This document shows positions 1 through 5,712 of a stretch of DNA of 8,503 nucleotides, piece by piece (the stretch's first letter is position 1; each line of letters opens with the position of its first letter). Source of the stretch: Roseicyclus sp965662675 (GTDB lineage Bacteria > Pseudomonadota > Alphaproteobacteria > Rhodobacterales > Rhodobacteraceae); assembly GCF_965662675.1 (NCBI RefSeq), contig NZ_CBFIIK010000112.1, forward strand, positions 1-8,503. The letters are read 5' to 3'. The notes beneath the pieces were generated by a model that was not told the DNA's origin, searched no databases, and was given only the letters and a program-made list of their open reading frames with translations. Made by a program: the position numbers and the translations under genes.

Positions 1-59
1 GGTGGTGGCGGCCCGCCAAGGGATCGGGCATAGAGGGGCAAAGATGGCCCCAAGGCAAA

Positions 60-65
60 AGGGAG
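60..65 (+). promoter_or_regulatory. Shine-Dalgarno site deciding the start of the AhpD-like gene
   Basis: The purine-rich stretch AAAAGGGAGAG contains AGGGAG at 60-65. Two in-frame start codons lie side by side: GTG at 69 and ATG at 72. The site is 6 nt from the ATG but only 3 nt from the GTG, so ATG 72 is the better start. No clear -35/-10 pair could be placed in the 59 bases before it. A CATAGA at 29-34 could be a -10 but has no matching -35. The left end may also hold the tail of a preceding gene, since one frame closes with TAG at 31-33. Confidence 0.6.
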
Positions 66-71
66 AGAGTG

Positions 72-671
72 ATGGCATTGGTTTCCCCCCGCGACGAAGA
101 CGCGATGGACCCCGATCTGCGCGATCATGTGCAGTTCTTCAAAGGGCCTTTGGGCGTGATCCCCAATTCGGTCCGCACCATGGCACATCGCGCCCCCATC
201 GCGCGGGCATTCACCGATCTGAATGTCGCGGTGATGACCGATTACGGCGCGGGCGTGACACCGGAATTCAAGCGGCTGATCGGCTATGTCTCGAGCTACG
301 CCTCGGGGTGCCTGTATTGTCAGGCGCATATGATCCTTGCCTCCGAACGCTTCAACGCGACCGAAGAACGGCTGGCCGATGTCTTCGATTTCGCGGCAAG
401 CGTCCATTTCACGGACGCTGAGAAAGCCGCGCTTGCCTTTGCCCAAGCCGCGACCGCCGTGCCCAATGCCGTCACACCCGAGATCGGCGCAAGGATGCGC
501 GCGCATTGGGATGACGGGCAGATCGTCGAGATCATGGGGGTGGTCGCCCTCTTCGGCTACCTCAATCGCTGGAACGATTCGATGGGATCAGCGCTTGAGG
601 ATTTGCCGCTGTCCAAGGGCGAGGGACGGCTGGCCGATGCGACGGGCTGGCAGGTCGGAAAGCACGTATGA
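72..671 (+). CDS. Carboxymuconolactone decarboxylase / AhpD-like family protein
   Basis: A 199-aa protein of the AhpD-like superfamily, which contains gamma-carboxymuconolactone decarboxylases and alkylhydroperoxidase-type thiol reductants. The diagnostic feature is SGCLYCQAH, with cysteines at residues 80 and 83 and a histidine at 86 (ATG numbering). This is the CxxCxxH arrangement used for thiol redox chemistry in AhpD-type proteins. The flanking sequence is helical and alanine-rich, as expected for the all-alpha fold, and there is no signal peptide or membrane segment, so it should be cytoplasmic. The intact CxxC favours a peroxidase or thiol-reductase role over true decarboxylase activity, but the substrate cannot be read from the sequence. 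Its stop overlaps the next start as ATGA (668-671), implying translational coupling and a shared operon. Family assignment is firm; specific function is open. Confidence 0.85.
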   Translation: MALVSPRDEDAMDPDLRDHVQFFKGPLGVIPNSVRTMAHRAPIARAFTDLNVAVMTDYGAGVTPEFKRLIGYVSSYASGCLYCQAHMILASERFNATEERLADVFDFAASVHFTDAEKAALAFAQAATAVPNAVTPEIGARMRAHWDDGQIVEIMGVVALFGYLNRWNDSMGSALEDLPLSKGEGRLADATGWQVGKHV

Positions 672-1504
672 GCGATCTGGCTCAAGATGTACGCGCGGCG
701 CTCGCGGCGCGGGGTGAACCCGTCAGCCGACTGGGCTATTTCTGCCTGCCCTTCCGGCCTGCGGATGGCCCATTGGCGGATCGCGTAATCAAGACCTACC
801 GCGGCGGGCGCGATCGTCATCTTCTGCAAGAACTCGGCGCGCGCCACGATGCCTATGTCGCGGCGCTGACAGGGGCGGGGGTGCGCCTGCCCAAGACGGA
901 GTTTCTGATCCTTGACGAGGGCGGCTATCTGCAACCCGTCATCGTGCAAGACGCGCTCGATGAGCGGCTCTTGATGCGCCCAAAGCTTGAAGCCGCAAGC
1001 CTGTCCGAGATGCATGATATTCTGGGGGCGGCGACGCTCAGCATCGCGGATTTCTGGGCGCGTGTGGCCGACCGGCCCGAGCGGATCGGCTATCACCCCT
1101 CGATCCGCAATTTCGCCATCGACGAACAAGGGCCGATCTTTTTCGACACCTTCCCGCCGTTGATCGGCTATAGCCATGCGGAAATGGGCCAGCTTTTGTT
1201 GCGCTTTTCCGAAAGCGGGCTGGTGCGCGCGATGGGGCGCGTCATGCCGGGGCGCATTCGGGGCATTCAGGATGAGTGGTATTCGCCCGCGGGCACCATC
1301 GTGGGGCTGATCGGCTCGGCGGTGCGGTTGCGCCCGGCCGATGGCCCGGCGACGCTGGCTTGGGCGCAGGGGTTTGTCGCGGCCCATCTCGAGGGCGCGT
1401 TGCGCGAAGAGGTGTTAGCCGAGCTGGACCGCCCCCCGCGCTTGCCCGCCTATTGGACCGGGATGCGTCGCCTGTTGGGGTTGGAAGGCAAACCCAATGT
1501 CTGA
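668..1504 (+). CDS. Uncharacterised 278-aa protein, possibly a degenerate kinase-like fold (DUF6206-like)
   Basis: I do not recognise a characterised homologue. From memory it resembles proteins annotated DUF6206; this was not searched. Visible features suggest an aminoglycoside-phosphotransferase/choline-kinase-like layout. An N-terminal VIKTY (residues 40-44, K42) could be the nucleotide-binding lysine strand. A helix around 51-70 and a hinge-like LQPVIVQDAL (88-97) follow. Then IRNFAID (146-152) and IFFDTFPP (157-164) have an N148 and D160 that sit like the metal-binding Asn and DFG-type Asp of these kinases. Aligning on N148 puts His143 where the catalytic Asp is normally found, so phosphotransfer may be lost. 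The C-terminal part is helical. There is no signal peptide or transmembrane segment. It overlaps the gene before it by 4 nt and trmL by 8 nt, so it is co-translated with both. The CDS is well supported; the fold is inference. Confidence 0.8.
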   Translation: MSDLAQDVRAALAARGEPVSRLGYFCLPFRPADGPLADRVIKTYRGGRDRHLLQELGARHDAYVAALTGAGVRLPKTEFLILDEGGYLQPVIVQDALDERLLMRPKLEAASLSEMHDILGAATLSIADFWARVADRPERIGYHPSIRNFAIDEQGPIFFDTFPPLIGYSHAEMGQLLLRFSESGLVRAMGRVMPGRIRGIQDEWYSPAGTIVGLIGSAVRLRPADGPATLAWAQGFVAAHLEGALREEVLAELDRPPRLPAYWTGMRRLLGLEGKPNV

Positions 1505-1979
1505 CGCAGCGAAGGCCGGGATGAAGGTCGTTCTCGTCGCCCCGGAAATTCCCGGCAATACCGGCACGATCGGGCGGACCTGTGTCGCGCTGGATCTGGA
1601 GTTGATCCTGATCCGGCCTTACGGCTTCGACATCTCCGACAAATCCGTGCGCCGGGCGGGCCTCGATTACTGGCAGCATGTGCGCTTGAGCGAGTATGAC
1701 GATTGGGCCGCTTTTCTGGCCGCGCGCAGCCCGCGCCGCGATCAGCTGTTCTTCTTTGAAGATGATGGGGCGGGCGGCACGGTCTATGACCCTGATTACC
1801 CACCCGACGCCTATCTGGTCTTTGGCCGCGAGACCAAGGGGCTTTCGCCCGAAATCCTTTCCGGCATGGAAGACCGCTGTTTCCGCCTGCCGATGCGCTC
1901 GCCGCATATCCGGTCGCTCAACCTCGCCAATGCGGCGACGGCGGTGATCTATCAGGCGATGGCCGCCTATCTGCGCTGA
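1497..1979 (+). CDS. trmL: tRNA (cytidine(34)-2'-O)-methyltransferase TrmL (SPOUT family)
   Basis: A 160-aa SPOUT methyltransferase, close to the roughly 157 aa of E. coli TrmL. It transfers a methyl group from S-adenosylmethionine to the 2'-O of the wobble nucleotide of tRNA-Leu isoacceptors. All three SPOUT motifs are present: PEIPGNTGTIGRTC (16-29, with N21, G23 and R27), FGRETKGL (109-116) and RSLNLANAATAVIYQA (139-154). The last two form the trefoil-knot cofactor site. The RRAGLDYW stretch (52-59) matches the E. coli RRAGLDYH region. ATG 1497 has GGAAGG 8 nt upstream. An internal ATG at 1521 (residue 9) also has a GAAGG and would remove a non-conserved N-terminus, so it is an alternative start. 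The gene overlaps the end of its upstream neighbour by 8 nt and is last in the three-gene block. Confidence 0.95.
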   Translation: MSDAAKAGMKVVLVAPEIPGNTGTIGRTCVALDLELILIRPYGFDISDKSVRRAGLDYWQHVRLSEYDDWAAFLAARSPRRDQLFFFEDDGAGGTVYDPDYPPDAYLVFGRETKGLSPEILSGMEDRCFRLPMRSPHIRSLNLANAATAVIYQAMAAYLR

Positions 1980-2090
1980 GCTTTGCCCGAAAATTCCCTG
2001 CGCTGGGCGCGTCCTCGCCTTTGTTTGGCCGCAAGCGCAAGGCTTGATGGTGGGCAAGGTAATGCCACATCAGCTTAAGAGAGAAACCCC

Positions 2091-2300
2091 ATGCCCATCA
2101 AATCTTTCCTCCGCGACGAGGCAGGCCATGTGACCGTCGATTGGGTCGTTCTGGCCGCCGGTCTGGTCGCAGTCGGTTTCGCCACCGTGATTTTCGTCTC
2201 GAGCGGTTACGAAAACAAATCGCAAGATATCAGCCATTCGCTGGCGAATATGGACCCCGTCGCCCATCACGAAGGCTTTGGCGAAGATCCCGACGTTTGA
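2091..2300 (+). CDS. Small Flp/Fap-type pilin-like peptide with one hydrophobic helix
   Basis: A 69-aa protein that begins with a short basic and polar leader (MPIKSFLRDEAG). A hydrophobic segment follows at about residues 19-37, then a polar, acidic tail rich in D, E and H. The layout matches class IVb Flp pilins, whose prepilin peptidase cuts after a Gly and leaves Glu at +5 and Tyr at +6. Here, cutting after G12 places Asp17 at +5 and Trp18 at +6 (GHVTVDW), a conservative variant of the usual site. Similar small VTVDWVVL proteins are, in my recollection, common hypothetical proteins in Rhodobacteraceae. ATG 2091 has AAGAGAG (2077-2083) at 7 nt. No tad/cpa assembly genes are in the window, so it is a stand-alone locus. 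It could be a pilin, a minor pseudopilin or an unrelated single-pass membrane peptide. Confidence 0.75.
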   Translation: MPIKSFLRDEAGHVTVDWVVLAAGLVAVGFATVIFVSSGYENKSQDISHSLANMDPVAHHEGFGEDPDV

Positions 2301-2330
2301 TCGCGGAGTGTGGTACGGCCATGGCGTGTC

Positions 2331-2345
2331 ATAGGTCTTTCCTAT
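2331..2345. repeat. Short inverted repeat upstream of the zinc-ribbon gene
   Basis: ATAGG-TCTTT-CCTAT is a perfect 5-bp inverted repeat with a 5-nt spacer. It lies 31 bp after the stop of the pilin-like gene and 62 bp before the zinc-ribbon start. It is too weak, and has no T-run, to be an intrinsic terminator. It could be an operator half-site pair or chance. No strong -35/-10 pair is visible in the 107-bp gap. Confidence 0.25.
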
Positions 2346-2407
2346 CGCCCGTTGTTGTGCGTCGTCCCATGACTATCTGAGGCGCAATCACCAAAAGGAG
2401 TGCGCCA

Positions 2408-2665
2408 ATGCTATGTCCCGTCGATGGAAACACCCTTGTCATGAGCGACCGTCAAGGCGTCGAGATCGACTATTGTCCGCACTGCCGGGGTGTCTGGCTT
2501 GATCGCGGCGAGTTGGACAAGATCATTGAACGATCGGTTCCAACGACAGCCACGCCTGCGCAGGCCCCGCAGCAGATGCGCGGATATCACGAGGATGGTC
2601 ACCAGCGCAGCTTCGAAAAGAAAAAGCGCCGTGGGTCGTTTCTCGACGATATCTTTGACTTCTGA
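2408..2665 (+). CDS. TFIIB-type zinc-ribbon protein (zf-TFIIB family), 85 aa
   Basis: A small cytoplasmic protein with a zf-TFIIB zinc ribbon over roughly residues 2-43. The second knuckle is clear: IDYCPHCRGVWLDRGEL (20-36, C23 and C26), which includes the family signature CPxCxGxWLDxGEL. The first knuckle reads CPVD (3-6), so Cys3 is present but the second ligand position is Asp6 instead of Cys. After a Pro/Ala/Gln linker (45-57) the protein has a basic patch KKKRR (71-75) and ends in an acidic, aromatic FLDDIFDF. The start is well supported by AAAAGGAG (2393-2400) at 7 nt. Members of this family are generally uncharacterised; nucleic-acid or protein binding is inferred from the zinc ribbon and basic patch. 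The gene converges with the molybdenum hydroxylase gene, stop to stop with 15 bp between. Confidence 0.88.
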   Translation: MLCPVDGNTLVMSDRQGVEIDYCPHCRGVWLDRGELDKIIERSVPTTATPAQAPQQMRGYHEDGHQRSFEKKKRRGSFLDDIFDF

Positions 2666-2680
2666 CCTTTGGACATCGGC

Positions 2681-4780
2681 TTAGCCGTTCAGCGCCGCCC
2701 AGATTCGTGCAGCGCTGTAGGGCATTTGCGGTGCGGGCTTGCCCAATGGGCGAAAGGCATCGCTGATCGCATTCATGAAAGCGGCGGGTGCGCCAGTGGT
2801 GGATGCCTCGCCCACGCCCTTGGCCCCCAGCGGATTCATCGGGCTGGGTGTCTCGCCATGCGATAGCCCCAAAGGCGGCAGATCATCAGCGCGCGGCATG
2901 GCGTAGTCCATGAAGCTGCCGGTCAAAAGCTGCCCGTCCTCGTCGAGCGCGATCGCCTCGAGCATGGTTTCGCCCAAGGCTTGCGCAAAGCCGCCCCTGA
3001 TCTGTCCTTCGACCTGCAGCGGGTTCACGATCACGCCTGCATCGTCATGGCCATGTGCCGCCAAAAGCTGTGGCTGCCCGGTATCGGCGTCGATTGTGAT
3101 CAGCACGGCATAGGCACCAAAGGCCCAAGCTTGGCCAGCGACCTCGTATTTGCCTTCAGCAGTAATGGGCAACGGCGCGCCCTCGGCCAGTGCCTTCTTG
3201 ATCTTCGCGCAAACATCAAGCAGCGCGCTGCCGCCGATGGCGGTGGCCCGGCTGCCGACCGCGCCGATCCCTTCGGTGACACTGGCGGTATCGCCTGCCT
3301 CCAGCGTGATCGCCTCGGGTGGGATGCCCAAGGCGTCGCTGGCGATCTGCGAGAAGGCAGTAAGCCGCCCATGGCCCTGTTGCGTGGCTCCCGTCGCGAT
3401 ATGGGCCGTGCCATCGGGGTTCAGCGTGACGCGCGCATATTCCCAGCCTGCTGCCGAAGGATCGACATAAAAGGCGATCCCAAGGCCCGCGATACCGCCC
3501 TCGGCCCGGATCGCGTCGCGCCGTGCGCGTAGCCCATCGAGATCGGCGGCATCGGCGAAAGCGTCGAGTGCGGCGGCATAATCGCCGCTGTCCAACCGAT
3601 TGCCCGTAGCCGTGTCATGCGGCATGGCTGAGGCGGGCAAGAGATTGGCCTTGCGCAGTGCGATGGGGTCGCGCCCTGTTTCGGCTGCGGCCGCGTCGAT
3701 CAGGCGCTCGATGATCACATTGGCCTCGGGGCGTCCCGCACCGCGATAAATCCCCACGGGTGGGAGCGGATGCGAATAGGCCTCGGTCTCGATATCAAGG
3801 GCGGGGATGATATAGCCCGATGGCAAAACGCGGGCCGCATTGAAGGCGGGCATCAAGCCCGTGCCCGAGACCCAGCCGCCCAGTGGCGCCTCGATCCGCG
3901 CCTCAAGCGCCAAAAAGCGCCCCTCGGCATCAAGGGCCAACCGCCCGCGCGAGGTCAGGCCACGCCCATGGGCGGCAGACAAGAACTCTTCCGAGCGTGT
4001 GGCGATCCAGCGGACATCACGCTTGAGGTGCAGCGCGGCCCAAACGGCGAAAACCTCTTCGGGATAAGTGAACCCTTTCATCCCGAACCCGCCGCCGACA
4101 TCCGGGGCCACGACCCGCAAAATGTTTGGGTCGATTTGCAAGATGCGCGTGACATCGTTCTTGGTGCGATGCGGGGTCTGGGTGGATTGAAAGACCGTCA
4201 CCCCTTCGGTCATTTTATCATAGCGGATCGCCACGCCGCGTGGCTCCATCGGCGAGGGTGCGACGCGGGGGTGATGGGTCTCGACCGCGACGACATGGGC
4301 GGCATTGGCAAAGGCAGTGGTGGGGTTGCCCACATGCCAGCGACGATGCGCAACGCGGCGTGGGGCAGGCATTTCGCTATCGCTGATCTCGAGCGTGATC
4401 AGATCGACGGCATCGGAAGCATTGGCCGGGCTGTCGGCCAAGATCGCCACGAGTGGCTCACCCACACAGGCGATGTGATCGCGCGCCAGCATTGGAAAGG
4501 GGAGCGGTGCCTCGATTTCGAGAACCGGGGCCAGATCGGGCGAGGGGTTGGGTGGAAGGTCCGCACCGGTGAAAACCGCGACCACGCCGGGGGCCGCCAA
4601 GGCCGCGGTGACGTCGATGCCCGCAATCCGCCCGCTGGCGACAGGGCTGCGCAAAAAGGCCAGATGCAAGGGCCGATCCAGCACGATATCGGCGGTATAG
4701 CGCCCCTGACCCTTCAATAGCGCAGGGTCTTCGCGGCGAGGCAGTGCCAAGCCGATGGTGTTTTTCGCAAGCGAGGTCAT
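2681..4780 (-). CDS. Xanthine dehydrogenase-family molybdopterin-binding large subunit (form-II CoxL-like), orphan
   Basis: A 699-aa molybdenum hydroxylase large subunit. Such subunits hydroxylate aldehydes, purines or N-heterocycles using a Mo-pterin cofactor. Residues 8-120 form the hammerhead domain (LPRREDPALLKGQGRYTADI). The Mo-binding part has PSPMEPRG (175-182), DVGGGFGMKG (227-236), IYRGAGRPE (344-352), GATQQGHG (464-471) and GAKGVGEA (652-659), with the catalytic Glu at 658. YRGAGR is the form-II signature; form-I CO dehydrogenases carry AYRCSFR. It is short for the family (about 750-800 aa), with apparent losses near residues 131-152 and 522-560. ATG 4780 has AGGGA at 5 nt and begins where homology begins. 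A longer reading from 4897 would run into the divergent gene. No FAD or [2Fe-2S] subunit gene is next to it. Substrate is unknown. Confidence 0.9.
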   Translation of the reverse strand: MTSLAKNTIGLALPRREDPALLKGQGRYTADIVLDRPLHLAFLRSPVASGRIAGIDVTAALAAPGVVAVFTGADLPPNPSPDLAPVLEIEAPLPFPMLARDHIACVGEPLVAILADSPANASDAVDLITLEISDSEMPAPRRVAHRRWHVGNPTTAFANAAHVVAVETHHPRVAPSPMEPRGVAIRYDKMTEGVTVFQSTQTPHRTKNDVTRILQIDPNILRVVAPDVGGGFGMKGFTYPEEVFAVWAALHLKRDVRWIATRSEEFLSAAHGRGLTSRGRLALDAEGRFLALEARIEAPLGGWVSGTGLMPAFNAARVLPSGYIIPALDIETEAYSHPLPPVGIYRGAGRPEANVIIERLIDAAAAETGRDPIALRKANLLPASAMPHDTATGNRLDSGDYAAALDAFADAADLDGLRARRDAIRAEGGIAGLGIAFYVDPSAAGWEYARVTLNPDGTAHIATGATQQGHGRLTAFSQIASDALGIPPEAITLEAGDTASVTEGIGAVGSRATAIGGSALLDVCAKIKKALAEGAPLPITAEGKYEVAGQAWAFGAYAVLITIDADTGQPQLLAAHGHDDAGVIVNPLQVEGQIRGGFAQALGETMLEAIALDEDGQLLTGSFMDYAMPRADDLPPLGLSHGETPSPMNPLGAKGVGEASTTGAPAAFMNAISDAFRPLGKPAPQMPYSAARIWAALNG

Positions 4781-4850
4781 GCGGTTCCCTGTCGTCTTTC
4801 CGGTCTGGGGTGATACTGTGGCTTTCGGTGGAAATGGCAAGGAGCCCATG
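4781..4850. promoter_or_regulatory. Divergent intergenic region between Mo-hydroxylase and aspartate dehydrogenase genes
   Basis: These 70 bp must hold the promoters or 5' leaders of both divergent genes. On the - strand a TTGCCA (complement of 4833-4838) resembles a -35 box, with only weak -10 candidates (CAGTAT or TATCAC) at 16 or 19 bp. On the + strand GATACT (4812-4817) resembles a -10 but lacks a good -35. The short shared region makes co-regulation possible, but no operator palindrome is obvious. Confidence 0.35.
4839..4844 (+). promoter_or_regulatory. Shine-Dalgarno site deciding the aspartate dehydrogenase start
   Basis: AAGGAG is a near-perfect anti-16S match. Adjacent in-frame ATGs lie at 4848 and 4851. 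The site is 6 nt from ATG 4851 and only 3 nt from ATG 4848, and the Rossmann strand MRIAVIGAGAIG begins at 4851. A further upstream ATG at 4755 would extend the reading frame into the Mo-hydroxylase gene and is not supported. Confidence 0.7.
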
Positions 4851-5624
4851 ATGCGTATCGCGGTGATTGGGGCAGGGGCCATCGGACGTTGGGTCATCGC
4901 TGCTTTACAGCGCGACGGCGCGGGGCCTCACGCGGTGATTTTGCGTGACCCATCCAAGGCGACGCCCGGTCTGCTGGCTGTGGATGATGTCGCCGATTTG
5001 CCGCCTGGCATCACTCATCTGGTCGATTGCGCCGGACATCCGGGGCTAAAGGCGCATGGGGTCAGGGCGCTGTTGGCTGGCATCGATGTTGTCACCATCT
5101 CGCTTGGCGCCTTGGCCGATGACGGGCTTGCCGCCGAGCTGCAGGCCGCCGCCATCGCGGGAAACAGCCGGCTGCATCTGGCCAGCGGCTCGGTCGGTGC
5201 GCTTGACCTGTTGCGCGCGGGTGCGGCAGGTGGGCTGAACCATGTGCGCTACACCGGGCGCAAACCACCCGCCGCATGGCGCGGCTCACCTGCTGAGGAT
5301 GTACTCGATCTGGACGCCTTGACCGCCCCCGCCACCCATTTCGAAGGCACCGCGCGGCAAGCGGCCCTTGCCTATCCCAAGAATGCCAACGTCGCCGCCG
5401 CCGTCGCGCTCGCCGGGCGCGGCTTTGATCTGACCGAGGTTGTCCTGATCGCCGATCCCGCCGCGCCGGGCAACCTGCACGAGGTCGAGGCGCATGGTGC
5501 CTTCGGTCAGTTTAAACTGCAGGTCCAGGGTGCGCCGCTGCCCGACAACCCCAAAAGCTCGGGCCTTGCCGCGATGAGCATGCTGGCCGAACTGCGCCGC
5601 CTGCGGGCCGCGATCTCGACCTGA
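4851..5624 (+). CDS. nadX: L-aspartate dehydrogenase
   Basis: A 257-aa NAD(P)-dependent L-aspartate dehydrogenase, which oxidises aspartate to iminoaspartate/oxaloacetate plus ammonia. Iminoaspartate can feed NAD biosynthesis in place of the NadB step, or the enzyme can act catabolically. The N-terminal Rossmann domain starts at once with VIGAGAIGRWV (5-15, GxGxIG loop). The catalytic domain shows the family blocks SGSVGALDLL (112-121), YTGRKPP (134-140), AYPKNANVAAAVALAG (174-189), GNLHEVEAHGAFGQF (207-221, with the conserved His210) and NPKSSGLAAMSML (233-245). The length fits the family. It is divergent from the Mo-hydroxylase gene and separated by 88 bp from the next gene, so it may be a single-gene unit. 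Nothing nearby from the quinolinate pathway indicates which of the two roles applies. Confidence 0.9.
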   Translation: MRIAVIGAGAIGRWVIAALQRDGAGPHAVILRDPSKATPGLLAVDDVADLPPGITHLVDCAGHPGLKAHGVRALLAGIDVVTISLGALADDGLAAELQAAAIAGNSRLHLASGSVGALDLLRAGAAGGLNHVRYTGRKPPAAWRGSPAEDVLDLDALTAPATHFEGTARQAALAYPKNANVAAAVALAGRGFDLTEVVLIADPAAPGNLHEVEAHGAFGQFKLQVQGAPLPDNPKSSGLAAMSMLAELRRLRAAIST

Positions 5625-5645
5625 TGCGAAAGCGGCACCCGCATC

Positions 5646-5673
5646 TGGACACCGGGGCCGCGCCTGCTAGGGT
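5646..5673 (+). promoter_or_regulatory. Candidate sigma-70-type promoter for the dehydrogenase-mnmH unit
   Basis: In the 88-bp gap before the beta-hydroxyacid dehydrogenase gene, TGGACA (5646-5651) matches TTGACA at 5 of 6 bases. After a 16-bp spacer, TAGGGT (5668-5673) follows within GCTAGGGT, a GC-rich -10 style I associate with Rhodobacteraceae promoters. TAGGGT matches the TATAAT consensus at only 3 of 6 bases. The position suggests a leader of about 30 nt. This is a pattern match only. Confidence 0.35.
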
Positions 5674-5712
5674 CGCGCGCTGTGCGAGAACACGCGAATA
5701 AGGGACGCAAAA

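Noticed and set aside
7..17. GGCG-GCC-CGCC mini-palindrome at the left edge
   Set aside because: It is too short and GC-biased to separate from chance, and no T-run follows.
2..421. 139-aa reading frame overlapping the AhpD-like gene
   Set aside because: It is Arg/Gly-rich with no family resemblance and is a frame shadow of the well-supported gene at 72-671.
2032..2046. Inverted repeat CAAGC-GCAAG-GCTTG after trmL, as a possible terminator
   Set aside because: The stem is only 5 bp and no T-run follows, so it is not a credible intrinsic terminator.
557..2057. Two long - strand reading frames (557-1387 and 1242-2057)
   Set aside because: Both lie antisense to the kinase-like gene and trmL, have low-complexity Arg/Pro/Ala composition, and result from high GC suppressing stops.
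3770..4720. 316-aa + strand reading frame
   Set aside because: It is the antisense shadow of the Mo-hydroxylase, whose motifs are unambiguous; the Gly/Arg/Asp/His-rich product resembles no protein.
4781..4897. N-terminal extension of the Mo-hydroxylase from an ATG at 4897
   Set aside because: The extra 39 residues are unlike the family, cover the divergent promoter region and enter the aspartate dehydrogenase gene; ATG 4780 has a ribosome site and fits the conserved start.
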